From NCBI RefSeq assembly GCF_003314995.1, contig NZ_QNRH01000009.1, forward strand, positions 18,105 through 82,104: a stretch of DNA of 64,000 bases, given 5' to 3'. Shown in pieces: positions 19,116 through 27,933 of the stretch. This DNA is from Pseudochrobactrum asaccharolyticum (GTDB lineage: Bacteria > Pseudomonadota > Alphaproteobacteria > Rhizobiales > Rhizobiaceae). The translations under genes were made by a program, and so were the position numbers. Under the pieces are notes generated by a model. It was not told the DNA's origin. It made no database searches and worked only from the letters and a program-made list of their open reading frames with translations. The first letter of the stretch is position 1. Each line of letters begins with the position of its first letter.

Positions 19116-19837
19116 TGCATTGCTCCTGCGCCAAATCCCGGAATTGCGAAAGCTTTTGCGATTTGTTTCGCGAGCAGAACAACCAGTGTGGTAATGATCA
19201 GATAGATCAGCCACAGCACGATCATCACTTCGAGATTGAGAAATGTTTCCAGCGTAATTTGCGTGGCAAAAAACATAATGTCGGTCACGGCGACAAGGGC
19301 AGCCTGCGCTGATGTTTTAATCAGGCTGACCACGTTGCTGGTCATGTTCGGGATGGTCATACGCAGAGCGATCGGCAGTTCAATAAAGCGGAAAATCTGC
19401 AAGCGGCTGTAGCCCATGCTTTTTCCGCCTTCGACCGTTTGTTTTGGTACGGAATTAATACCGGAACGGATGATCTCAATGGCGATTGCACCATTATACA
19501 AAGCCAGCGAAATGACGACGCAGGCAAAACCGGAAAGCAGTGGTATGCGCTCTCCTGTTGCCGCATCCGTATAGGTCAAACCTAAATCAGACAGCATGAA
19601 ATACAGAAAAAACAACTGCACCAGTGGTGGCGTGTTTCTGAACAGATCAATCATAATAATCGTCAAAGATTTGGCGACAGGGATGTTGAAATGGATGATG
19701 GCCGCACCGGCAATGCCGATTATCAGCATCAAAATTGTGCCGACACCAGTGATGGCGAGGGTCGTTTTCAAGCCTTCCAGTAACCAGCTCTGATAGAGCG
19801 GGTCTGCAAGCCATTCAAAATCGAGACCGAATATCAT
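19112..19837 (-). CDS. Polar amino-acid ABC importer, permease
   Basis: The 241-residue inner-membrane protein has a HAAT-type N-terminus (GLKTTLAITGVGTILMLIIG), LFRNTPPLVQLFFLYF, and the EAA loop (NSVPKQTVEGGKSMGYSRLQIFRFIELP). It pairs with the permease encoded immediately downstream and takes substrate from the binding protein encoded at 19907. Confidence 0.9.
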   Translation of the reverse strand: MIFGLDFEWLADPLYQSWLLEGLKTTLAITGVGTILMLIIGIAGAAIIHFNIPVAKSLTIIMIDLFRNTPPLVQLFFLYFMLSDLGLTYTDAATGERIPLLSGFACVVISLALYNGAIAIEIIRSGINSVPKQTVEGGKSMGYSRLQIFRFIELPIALRMTIPNMTSNVVSLIKTSAQAALVAVTDIMFFATQITLETFLNLEVMIVLWLIYLIITTLVVLLAKQIAKAFAIPGFGAGAMQ

Positions 19838-19906
19838 GATTTAGTTCCGGTAATGCGCCGGTTATCGCCTTGAGCAATCGTTGCGGATAACCGGCATTGC
19901 TGAGTT

Positions 19907-20740
19907 TCAGTGTCCGGCAGCTTTGGCGTCGGCTGCGCGTTTGGTCACATATTCACTGGTGCCCATATTGTAGGCTTTTTCAGCATCGACCAGCAGGCCG
20001 GAAGCTTCGGCGGAAAGAATGGCCTTGTTCACTTCTTCAAGAAAACGCTGTTCGTTTTTACGCACGCCGCCTGCAATCGGGATATAGTTGAAGGTGTCCA
20101 ATGCGATTTTATATTTCTCACCCCACTCAGGATCAGACAGTTTCTGCTGAAGAATAGGGCCGTCAAAGGCAACTGCACTGCAACGGCCGTTCTGGAAAGC
20201 TTTAAACATATCGGCAGTGCCGGTGAGCAGCACGGTTTGTGCGCCATAAGTGCCGGTGAGCGTACGGTTATAAAGATTGCCCTGCATGCCGCAGAGTTTC
20301 TGTCCGCGCACATCTTCCCATTTGGTTATTGTGGTATCTTTGGGCGCGAGCAGAACAATGCCTGCCATATTGTAATATTCTTCAGTGAAATCGATAACTT
20401 TGGCACGTTCTGCATTCACACCGAGTGTCGCCAAAATGAGATCAATGCGACCTGCATTCAGCAGTTCAATGCGGTTGGACGCGACAACCGGAACCAGTTC
20501 GATTTCATTTTCAGAGCCGACAATTTTGCCTGCAATATATTTTGCAAGGTCGATTTCAAAACCTTTCAACTCATCATCTTTGGTCAGAAATCCGAAAGGG
20601 ACGTAATCGTTTTTAATGCCGACAATCAGCTTGCCCCGGGCTTTGACTTCATCAAGCTGGTCGGCATGAGCGACCGCGCTGAATGTCAGGCCCGAAAGGA
20701 TTGTCAGAAGTGAAAGCTTGAAGCATGACTTCGCGATCAT
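19907..20740 (-). CDS. Polar amino-acid ABC importer, periplasmic binding protein (family 3)
   Basis: The 277 residues start at ATG 20740 with a Sec signal peptide cut near AVAHA-DQ (about residue 26). Family-3 motifs follow: GKLIVGIKNDYVPFGFLTKDDELKGFEIDLAKYIAGK and LILATLGVNAERAKVIDFTEEYYN. It is the first gene of the minus-strand operon that includes a dehydrogenase and an RraA-like aldolase, so the ligand is probably a hydroxy- or oxo-acid or a modified amino acid. It is divergent from the LysR gene. Confidence 0.9.
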   Translation of the reverse strand: MIAKSCFKLSLLTILSGLTFSAVAHADQLDEVKARGKLIVGIKNDYVPFGFLTKDDELKGFEIDLAKYIAGKIVGSENEIELVPVVASNRIELLNAGRIDLILATLGVNAERAKVIDFTEEYYNMAGIVLLAPKDTTITKWEDVRGQKLCGMQGNLYNRTLTGTYGAQTVLLTGTADMFKAFQNGRCSAVAFDGPILQQKLSDPEWGEKYKIALDTFNYIPIAGGVRKNEQRFLEEVNKAILSAEASGLLVDAEKAYNMGTSEYVTKRAADAKAAGH

Positions 20741-20870
20741 AGAAATTTCCCCTTTTAATTTTGTGCATTGCCGCTGGCATTTATCTGAAGTTTTGCATGC
20801 CATGAAATGCTTTTTAAAAAAGTTATAGACAAATTTTATATAATTAATAATACTATTTTCTTTGTTAAAA

Positions 20871-20885
20871 ATAAGATTATCTTAT
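20871..20885. promoter_or_regulatory. Perfect palindrome before lysR gene (candidate LysR site)
   Basis: ATAAGAT-T-ATCTTAT is a perfect 7-1-7 dyad of the T-N11-A type used by LysR regulators. It lies 12 bases upstream of the lysR ATG and about 130 bases from the divergent binding-protein gene. Binding is inference. Confidence 0.5.
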
Positions 20886-20897
20886 ATAGGATGCGCA

Positions 20898-21788
20898 ATG
20901 TATATCAGGCAACTCGAGGCCTTTAAGGCTGTGATGTCGATGGGAAGTGTCAGCCGCGCGGCTGAGTTGCTCTGTATTTCCCAGCCTGCTGTCAGCCAGC
21001 TTATCAATCAGCTGGAGCTTTATTGCGGTTTTCCCCTCTTTGAACGCAAAGGCAAACGTCTGCATCATACGAGAGAGGCGGAAGCTTTGCTGGTTGAAGT
21101 TGAAGCCATGTTTACCGGCGTTAATCGGGTTGCACGCGTTGCTGCGGCGCTGAGAGAGCAAAAATGGGGGGCTTTATCTATTGGTGCATTTCCGGCAATT
21201 GCGCGTCGCGTATTGCCAAAGATCGTGGCGGATTATGTTGCTGTGCGCAGTGATGTTGTGTTTCATTTACAAAGTATGCGCTCGCGCAGTCTCATTGATG
21301 CTGTTGCCAGTCATCAGCTGGATTTCGCGGTTAGTTTTATTCCGGGTGACAGGGATGAAATTGAGAGTATTCCGCTACAAACATTAAAGGCGGTTTGCAT
21401 TCTGCCTGTTGGCCATCATTTGTCTGGCAAACAGGTGATACACGCGCAAGACCTGGCCGGAGAACCCTTTGTTTCTTTAGGGCCGCAGGATCAGTCGCGT
21501 ATGCTGATTGATAAGATTTTCGATGATCTGCAAATATCGCGCAAAATGCAGATCGAAACCGGTCAGTCGGAAACAGCTTGCTCATTCGTAGCTCTGGGAG
21601 CGGGGGTTTCAGTTGTTGATCCGATCAGTGCGGCTGGTTGTAGTGAAAACGAGCTGATTGTCAGGCCTTTTGAACCGGATATTACTTTTAATATTTGGCT
21701 GATACGCCAACGAATGCCGGTTAAATCGGCTGTGGCTGATCATTTTATCCGGTTCATGAGCGATAGGTTATCTGCAATAAATATTTGA
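20898..21788 (+). CDS. LysR-family transcriptional regulator
   Basis: The 296 residues have the LysR HTH at the N-terminus (MYIRQLEAFKAVMSMGSVSRAAELLCISQPAVSQLINQLE) and a type-2 periplasmic-binding-like effector domain (about 95-296). The ATG at 20898 places the HTH at residue 1, as usual; the longer in-frame start is not used. It is divergent from the ABC/dehydrogenase/aldolase operon, which it probably activates in response to its substrate. Confidence 0.92.
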   Translation: MYIRQLEAFKAVMSMGSVSRAAELLCISQPAVSQLINQLELYCGFPLFERKGKRLHHTREAEALLVEVEAMFTGVNRVARVAAALREQKWGALSIGAFPAIARRVLPKIVADYVAVRSDVVFHLQSMRSRSLIDAVASHQLDFAVSFIPGDRDEIESIPLQTLKAVCILPVGHHLSGKQVIHAQDLAGEPFVSLGPQDQSRMLIDKIFDDLQISRKMQIETGQSETACSFVALGAGVSVVDPISAAGCSENELIVRPFEPDITFNIWLIRQRMPVKSAVADHFIRFMSDRLSAINI

Positions 21789-21791
21789 ATA

Positions 21792-22571
21792 CTATGTCAA
21801 AATATCATTTTTCATTGTATCTGCCGCAAAATATTTTTTCACCGGCTCCGGCAACTCATGGCTGTCATAGCTATAGCGCCCGCATTTTTTGATCAGGTTT
21901 TTAATATTGGTATTTTTGTTTAATTTTCTCCAGATTGTTCTGGCAGCATAGGGCATATTATCGTGTTTCCAGGACACGCCAATCGTTAAACCTTTCAAAT
22001 ATTTTTTTTGGTGCATCTCAAAAGGTTGTAATATTGTTTCTGCAATAATTGACGGATGGCGGTGGCTTTTCTCAACGATAAATATTTTATTTCTGCTCAT
22101 GGAAAATAAACCGCTGTACTTTGACCTTTGCTGTACCTCATCAACCGGATCGTAAATTCTTTCTATGGATTTAACTTGTATCCAGTCCCTCTCCTGTCTT
22201 ATCCGCGTAAATGAGCAAATAATGAAATCCGGCCATGATGGTGAGACATGATATGTCTGATAATCACCGAGATATTGCTCAATATTGGAGAGCTCCGCAT
22301 TAAAAAAGCTGAGAATAAATTCTGAATGACTGGGCGAGTTAGAAAAGATACCGGAGATTTTGGTGCGAAATTGCTGTGCAGACAGACTGAAGTCATCCGG
22401 CAACATCTGAAAATATGCTGCAATTTTCCTCAAGTTAAACGGTGACGGGCGCGCGCATCCGTTAATATAGCGGTTAAACTGCTGTCTGTTGATACCAAGA
22501 TTCCTGCAAACTTCTGAAATGGAATGACGCGTTGAGCAGGCCAGCTTCAGATTTTCCGAAAAATCACTCAT
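21792..22571 (-). CDS. HTH regulator with a large uncharacterised effector domain
   Basis: The 259 residues start with an XRE-like HTH (ISEVCRNLGINRQQFNRYINGCARPSPFNLRKIAAYF, about 17-52). About 190 residues of an uncharacterised C-terminal domain follow, with SPSWPDFIICSFTRIRQE and ITIGVSWKHDN-like strands (LTIGVSWKHDN near 200). It is divergent from the oligopeptide importer starting at 22750. Four 10-bp direct repeats at 22593-22629 lie in the gap and are a probable binding array. It is a likely local regulator of the importer and CocE hydrolase; the ligand is unknown. Confidence 0.8.
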   Translation of the reverse strand: MSDFSENLKLACSTRHSISEVCRNLGINRQQFNRYINGCARPSPFNLRKIAAYFQMLPDDFSLSAQQFRTKISGIFSNSPSHSEFILSFFNAELSNIEQYLGDYQTYHVSPSWPDFIICSFTRIRQERDWIQVKSIERIYDPVDEVQQRSKYSGLFSMSRNKIFIVEKSHRHPSIIAETILQPFEMHQKKYLKGLTIGVSWKHDNMPYAARTIWRKLNKNTNIKNLIKKCGRYSYDSHELPEPVKKYFAADTMKNDILT

Positions 22572-22592
22572 AAAAATCCCCCTATATAGAAG

Positions 22593-22632
22593 AGTGTAAA
22601 CTAGCGTAAAAAAGCGTCAACCAGCGAAATTG
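22593..22632. repeat. Four tandem 10-bp direct repeats, candidate operator
   Basis: AGTGTAAACT, AGCGTAAAAA, AGCGTCAACC and AGCGAAATTG follow each other with an exact 10-base period, 22 bases upstream of the HTH gene start and about 118 bases before the importer gene. One helical turn per repeat puts every copy on the same DNA face, as expected for cooperative binding. Confidence 0.55.
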
Positions 22633-22749
22633 TTTTCAGTAAACGTCCTTGACTAAGCTTGAGGCAGAAAGCGGATCACTGCAGAAAGCCGGAGTAATAA
22701 TAATGTCCGGACTGTAGCCGGTTGCATTCTGAGCTGGGAGGCTATTTAT

Positions 22750-24351
22750 ATGAAAAAGGTTAGTAATTCTGTTTCAGCTAATGAGCAGGTTCTGCAATTG
22801 AACCGGCGTACGCTAATTAAAAGCGGTACAGTAATGGCCGGTTTTGCTCTTGCCGGTGGAGCAACTGGTTTTTTATCTTTGACAGATGCCGCAAAAGCGC
22901 AGGAGCCAAAACGCGGCGGCCATCTTAAGATTGGTCTGGAGGGGGGCGCATCAACGGATTCACTTGATCCTGCAACCTACAGCAGCACCGTATCCTTTGT
23001 TGTGGGGCGCACATGGGGCGATACGCTTGTTGAAACAAATCCGGAGGATGGCTCTGCAGTGCCGTCGCTGGCGACGGAATGGACACCATCGGCTGATGCA
23101 TCGCAATGGACATTTAAAATTCGCGATGACGTTAAATTCCACAATGGCGAGAAAATGACACTCGATGATGTTGTGGCCTCATTACAACGTCATGCAGATA
23201 GTAAATCGCAGTCCGGCGCTTTCGGATTATTGCGGTCGGTGGTCAAAATCGAGGCAGTGAATAATGAACTGGTCATCACACTGAAAGAGGGGAGTGCTGA
23301 TCTGCCGCTGATAATGAGTGATTATCATCTGATTATTCAACCGAAAGGTGGTGTTGATAATCCGCTGGCAGCGATTGGTACCGGTCCTTATAAAGTTGAA
23401 TCCTATCAGGCAGGGGTGCGGGCGTTATTTTCGAAAAATAAGGACGACTGGCGATCAGACCGCGGTTTTGTCGACAGTGTTGAAATCTTGTCGATGAATG
23501 ATACGACTGCACGTATTGCTGCATTGTCTGCCGGTCAGGTTCATTATGTTAACCGGATTGATCCCAAGACAATTTCACTGCTCAAGCGCTCGCCGAATGT
23601 TGAAATTCTTAGTACATCCGGCAAAGGCTTTTATTGTTTTCCGATGCATTGCAACACAGCGCCCTTTGATAATAATGATCTGCGGCTTGCTTTGAAATAT
23701 GCAATTGACCGTGAGGCAATGGTTAAGTCCATTCTTGGCGGTTATGGCAAGGTCGGTAATGATTTCCCGATCAATAATAATTATGCACTTGCGCCGGACG
23801 ATATTGAGCAGCGCGTATATGATCCGGATAAAGCTGCCTTTCATTTCAAAAAATCAGGACATGACGGGGCAGTTGTATTGCGCACATCGGATGCGGCTTT
23901 CCCGGGCGCTGTAGATGCCAGTGTGCTGTTTCAGCAGACTGCTAAAAAAGCAGGAATCCAACTGGAAATTAAACGTGAACCGGCTGATGGTTACTGGACG
24001 AATGTCTGGAATGTGCAGCCTTTTTGCGCGTCCTACTGGGGGGCACGTGCCACGCAGGATCTGTTCTATTCCACATCCTATCTGAAAACCTCAGAGTGGA
24101 ATGATACCCGTTTTATGCGTGATGATTTTGAGAAGCTGCTTATGCAGGCGCGCGCCGAATTGGATCAGGATAAGCGCAAAGCGATTTATCGCGAAATGGC
24201 GATAATGGTACGTGATGAGGGCGGACTGATCCTGCCAATGTTTAATGATCACATTGGCGGCTGTGTCAAAAAAATGAAGGGTTATGTGGCAGATATCGGC
24301 AATGACGCGTCGAACGGCTATGTTGCTTCGCGCGTATGGCTTGATGCCTGA
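22750..24351 (+). CDS. Oligopeptide/dipeptide ABC importer, binding protein (family 5), Tat signal
   Basis: The 533 residues begin with a twin-arginine signal (NRRTLIKSGTVMAGFALAGGA, about 19-40). A family-5 solute-binding fold follows, with VPSLATEWTPSADASQWTFKIRDDVKFHNGEKMTLDDVVASL. It should be exported folded to the periplasm and deliver a peptide or similar compound to the DppB/DppC-type permeases at 24459-26248. It heads an operon that ends with a CocE-type hydrolase. Confidence 0.92.
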   Translation: MKKVSNSVSANEQVLQLNRRTLIKSGTVMAGFALAGGATGFLSLTDAAKAQEPKRGGHLKIGLEGGASTDSLDPATYSSTVSFVVGRTWGDTLVETNPEDGSAVPSLATEWTPSADASQWTFKIRDDVKFHNGEKMTLDDVVASLQRHADSKSQSGAFGLLRSVVKIEAVNNELVITLKEGSADLPLIMSDYHLIIQPKGGVDNPLAAIGTGPYKVESYQAGVRALFSKNKDDWRSDRGFVDSVEILSMNDTTARIAALSAGQVHYVNRIDPKTISLLKRSPNVEILSTSGKGFYCFPMHCNTAPFDNNDLRLALKYAIDREAMVKSILGGYGKVGNDFPINNNYALAPDDIEQRVYDPDKAAFHFKKSGHDGAVVLRTSDAAFPGAVDASVLFQQTAKKAGIQLEIKREPADGYWTNVWNVQPFCASYWGARATQDLFYSTSYLKTSEWNDTRFMRDDFEKLLMQARAELDQDKRKAIYREMAIMVRDEGGLILPMFNDHIGGCVKKMKGYVADIGNDASNGYVASRVWLDA

Positions 24352-24458
24352 CATTGCTTACGTTCTGTGTTTTGGAGGGTAACGCAATGATGCGTTACCT
24401 TTCCTCCACCTGAATACAATCCTCAGCCCTGTGCCGTTTGTAAAAGTCAGGATATTCC

Positions 24459-25433
24459 TTGATTGGTTTTAGTATCAGACATCCTTTGCTGCTGATGATT
24501 TTGAAACGTGTAATTTTAAGCTTTGGCTTATTGGTTATGCTGTCACTAATCATCTTTTGCGGAATTGAATTATTGCCCGGAGATTTTGCTTCGACTTATC
24601 TCGGACAATCAGCCACACCGCAGGCAATTATGAATATAAGGACCGAGCTTGGTCTGGATCGGCCATTGCTTGGACGATATTTCTCGTGGCTTGGCGGTTT
24701 GTTGCATGGGGATCTTGGTATGTCATGGGCAAACCGCAACTCTGTCAGTGAGCAGATTGCGTTTCGGTTAGGCAATTCCCTGTTTTTGGCTTTGTGCGCC
24801 GCTGTAATTGCAGTACCGCTGGCCGTCACTCTTGGTCTGATTGCAGTGCGTTATCGCGACAGGTTTCCGGATAAGCTGATCAATATTGCCTCACTCGCTG
24901 CGATCTCATTGCCGGAATTTTTTGTCGGCTATCTGTTGATTTTGTATTTTGCCGTTCAGTTCGGAATCGCGACATTTCCCGCAACTGTTTATGAGGGTAT
25001 GTCCCTGAGTGAGCGTTTGACCGCTGTTGCATTACCGGTTGCGACACTGGTTATGGTCGTTCTGGCTCATATGATCCGTATGACACGTGCCGCGATTTTA
25101 AGTGTGATGTCCTCTGCATATATTGAAACAGCAGAACTCAAAGGTCTGAGCTCCCTGAGGATTATAGCACGCCACGCCGCGCCAAATGCAGTGTCCCCGA
25201 TTATTACGGTCGTTGCTTTGAATATGGCCTATCTGATTGTAGGTGTGGTCGTGGTTGAGGTGGTTTTTGTCTATCCCGGTATGGGACAGTACATGGTAGA
25301 TGCCGTTACCGTCCGTGATATGCCGGTTGTGCAGGCTTGCGGCCTGATCTTTGCTGCCATCTATATTTTTCTCAATCTTGTGGCGGATATTCTTTCCATT
25401 CTCGCCAATCCGCGTCTGAGGTATCCGAGATGA
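24459..25433 (+). CDS. Oligopeptide ABC importer, permease (DppB/OppB type)
   Basis: The 324-residue membrane protein has the N-terminal segment (LKRVILSFGLLVMLSLIIFCGIELLPGD), RTELGLDRPLLGRYFSWLGGLLHGDLGMSW, and the EAA loop (IETAELKGLSSLRIIARHAAPNA). It starts at TTG 24459 behind AGGA; an ATG at 24495 is a possible shorter start. Its stop overlaps the next start (ATGA at 25430). Confidence 0.88.
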   Translation: MIGFSIRHPLLLMILKRVILSFGLLVMLSLIIFCGIELLPGDFASTYLGQSATPQAIMNIRTELGLDRPLLGRYFSWLGGLLHGDLGMSWANRNSVSEQIAFRLGNSLFLALCAAVIAVPLAVTLGLIAVRYRDRFPDKLINIASLAAISLPEFFVGYLLILYFAVQFGIATFPATVYEGMSLSERLTAVALPVATLVMVVLAHMIRMTRAAILSVMSSAYIETAELKGLSSLRIIARHAAPNAVSPIITVVALNMAYLIVGVVVVEVVFVYPGMGQYMVDAVTVRDMPVVQACGLIFAAIYIFLNLVADILSILANPRLRYPR

Positions 25434-26248
25434 GATTTCGTGATATGCCGCTTATCGTGTGGCTTAGTCTGTTTTGCCTGATCACTATTGTTATTTGTGC
25501 TGCTTTTGCGCAATGGGTCGCGCCCTACGGGGAAGGCGATATTGTCGGCGATATATGGGCACCTATGAGTTCTGAGTTTTGGCTCGGTACTGATAATCTT
25601 GGCAGGGATATTCTGTCGCGACTGATATATGGCGCCCGTACCACGCTGTCGGTGGCACTATTCGCGACATTAATATCCTTCATATTGGGAATGGGATTAA
25701 GTTTTTTCGCAGCACTTAACCGCGGTATTGCCGATCAGATTTTATCCCGTTTCAATGATATGATGATGGCGATCCCGACTTTGATTTTTGCGTTGATTGT
25801 TTTGGCAATGCTGCCGCAGAAAATCTGGATTTTGATATTGGTGATGGCTTTATTGGATTCCACGCGTGTTTTTCGTATCGGCCGCGCTGTTGCTCTGGAT
25901 GTAGTGGTGATGGATTTTGTTGAGGCGGCACAATTACGTGGCGAGGGTAAATTCAAAATCATTATCAAAGAGATATTGCCCAATACAGTTGCACCTTTAT
26001 TCGCTGAGTTTGGCTTGCGCTTTGCTTTTGCCATTCTCTTTCTTTCGACGCTGTCCTTTCTCGGATTAGGAATTCAGCCGCCTGCTGCAGACTGGGGCGG
26101 TATGGTGAAAGAGAATAAAGACGGCATTATTTTTGGTGTTCCTGCAGCATTGGTTCCTGGCGCAACAATCGCTCTGCTGACAATCTGCATTAATCTGATC
26201 GTAGACTGGCTGATGCGCAGTTCTGCAAAACAAAGACAGGAGCAGTAA
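25430..26248 (+). CDS. Oligopeptide ABC importer, permease (DppC/OppC type)
   Basis: The 272 residues show the OppC pattern: an N-terminal helix, FWLGTDNLGRDILSRLIYGARTTLSVALFATLIS, and the EAA loop (DFVEAAQLRGEGKFKIIIKEILPNT). It begins at ATG 25430, overlapping the upstream stop, and ends directly before the ATPase start at 26249. Confidence 0.92.
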   Translation: MRFRDMPLIVWLSLFCLITIVICAAFAQWVAPYGEGDIVGDIWAPMSSEFWLGTDNLGRDILSRLIYGARTTLSVALFATLISFILGMGLSFFAALNRGIADQILSRFNDMMMAIPTLIFALIVLAMLPQKIWILILVMALLDSTRVFRIGRAVALDVVVMDFVEAAQLRGEGKFKIIIKEILPNTVAPLFAEFGLRFAFAILFLSTLSFLGLGIQPPAADWGGMVKENKDGIIFGVPAALVPGATIALLTICINLIVDWLMRSSAKQRQEQ

Positions 26249-27862
26249 ATGTGTGATCTTCTGTCCGTTGAAAATCTGCAATTGTCTGTAACCCGCAACA
26301 ATAATCGCTTTAAAAAATCTGGTGAGCAGACGCTGATTGTTGATGATATCTCTTTTAATTTAAAAAAGGGAAAGGTGCTGGGGCTCATAGGTGAATCCGG
26401 TGCAGGAAAATCATCTGTCGGGCTTGCGACCATGGCTTACGGGCGTGGTGGTGTGGAGATTACCGGCGGCAAAATTGTGCTGAATGGTCAGGATATTTTG
26501 CAGTTGCCGGTGTCGGGTATTCGTTGTCTGCGCGGCACCAAGGTCTGTTATGTGGCGCAGTCCGCTGCGGCTGCGTTTAATCCGGCGCATCGCATAGGCG
26601 ATCAGGTGATTGAGGCGTCGGTTATCCACGGTTTGATGAGCCGCAGTGAGGCACAACAGCGGGCGCGCTATTTGTTTGGTGTTTTAGGTCTGCCGGATCC
26701 TGACCGGTTTGGCAGCCGTTTTCCTCATCAGGTGTCGGGCGGCCAGTTGCAGAGGGCAATGACGGCTATGGCACTTTGTCCGAAGCCTGAGCTCGTCATT
26801 TTTGATGAGCCGACAACCGCTCTGGATGTGACAACTCAAATCGGAGTTTTAAAGGCGATCAAAGAAGCGATCCATGTTTCTGATACGGCAGCTCTTTATA
26901 TCACGCATGATCTTGCCGTGGTTGCTCAAATTGCCGATGAAATCATGGTTTTACGTCACGGAAAGATGATTGAATATAATACTGCTAAAGCAATTATAGA
27001 AAATCCGCAGCAATCTTATACGCGCGATTTACTGAATATAAGAAGCCGTGTTCATGTTCCGAAGAGCAGGGAGACACCGGTTATCTGTTCTGTCCGGCAG
27101 ATCAGTGCGGAATATGCGCATCATGTAAAAGTTCTTGATGATGTTTCCCTTGATATCGGTAAAGGAAGAACCGTTGCTATTGTTGGGGAATCCGGTTCAG
27201 GAAAATCCACATTAGCTCGTGTAATTGCCGGTTTGCTGCCGGCAAGTCAGGGGCAGATTTCGTTCGAAGACAGGATATTACCGGCAAGTTTTCGTAAGCG
27301 TTCCTTTGAGGATTTGCGGCGTATCCAGCTGATTTACCAAATGGCGGATACGGCGTTAAATCCGAAGCATACTGTGCGTTCACTGCTGGCTGCACCTCTG
27401 GGACTCTATTTCGGGCTGCGTGGCCGGATAAAGGAGCAGCGTATTCTTGAATTGCTGGAGCAGATTGAACTGGGGCCGGAATTTCTTGATCGCAGACCGG
27501 ACGAATTATCGGGCGGTCAAAAACAGCGGGTGGCGATTGCACGCGCACTGGCTGCAAAGCCGGAGCTGATCCTGTGTGATGAACCGACATCTGCACTTGA
27601 TCCGCTGGTCGCGGAGGGGATTCTCGACCTCTTGATGCGCCTTCAGAAAGAAACACAGGTTTCTTACCTGTTTATCACACATGATCTGAGCGTTGTGAAA
27701 GCGATCGCCGATGATGTGGGTGTGATGCATAAGGGCAGGCTGATCCGTTTTGGCAGCAGAGACGAGGCGCTCTCACCGCCTTTTGATGCCTATACGGAGA
27801 AGCTTTTACGTTCGGTTCCTGAAATGAAAATCGGATGGCTGGAATCCGTTTTGAATGAATAA
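26249..27862 (+). CDS. Oligopeptide ABC importer, fused double ATPase (DppD-DppF)
   Basis: The 537 residues hold two complete nucleotide-binding domains. The first (about 1-260) has Walker A GESGAGKSS, signature VSGGQLQRAMTAMAL and FDEPTTALD. The second (about 275-537) has [34 protein letters not shown] and [10 protein letters not shown]. Separate DppD and DppF genes are more common; the fusion is a known variant. It drives the permeases at 24459-26248. Confidence 0.94.
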   Translation: MCDLLSVENLQLSVTRNNNRFKKSGEQTLIVDDISFNLKKGKVLGLIGESGAGKSSVGLATMAYGRGGVEITGGKIVLNGQDILQLPVSGIRCLRGTKVCYVAQSAAAAFNPAHRIGDQVIEASVIHGLMSRSEAQQRARYLFGVLGLPDPDRFGSRFPHQVSGGQLQRAMTAMALCPKPELVIFDEPTTALDVTTQIGVLKAIKEAIHVSDTAALYITHDLAVVAQIADEIMVLRHGKMIEYNTAKAIIENPQQSYTRDLLNIRSRVHVPKSRETPVICSVRQISAEYAHHVKVLDDVSLDIGKGRTVAIVGESGSGKSTLARVIAGLLPASQGQISFEDRILPASFRKRSFEDLRRIQLIYQMADTALNPKHTVRSLLAAPLGLYFGLRGRIKEQRILELLEQIELGPEFLDRRPDELSGGQKQRVAIARALAAKPELILCDEPTSALDPLVAEGILDLLMRLQKETQVSYLFITHDLSVVKAIADDVGVMHKGRLIRFGSRDEALSPPFDAYTEKLLRSVPEMKIGWLESVLNE

Positions 27863-27933
27863 AATTTAAGTCAGCATCTGAGCATTAATTTTGGCTGTAA
27901 AAAAACCTGGTGATGAGCCGGGGAGGAGGAATA

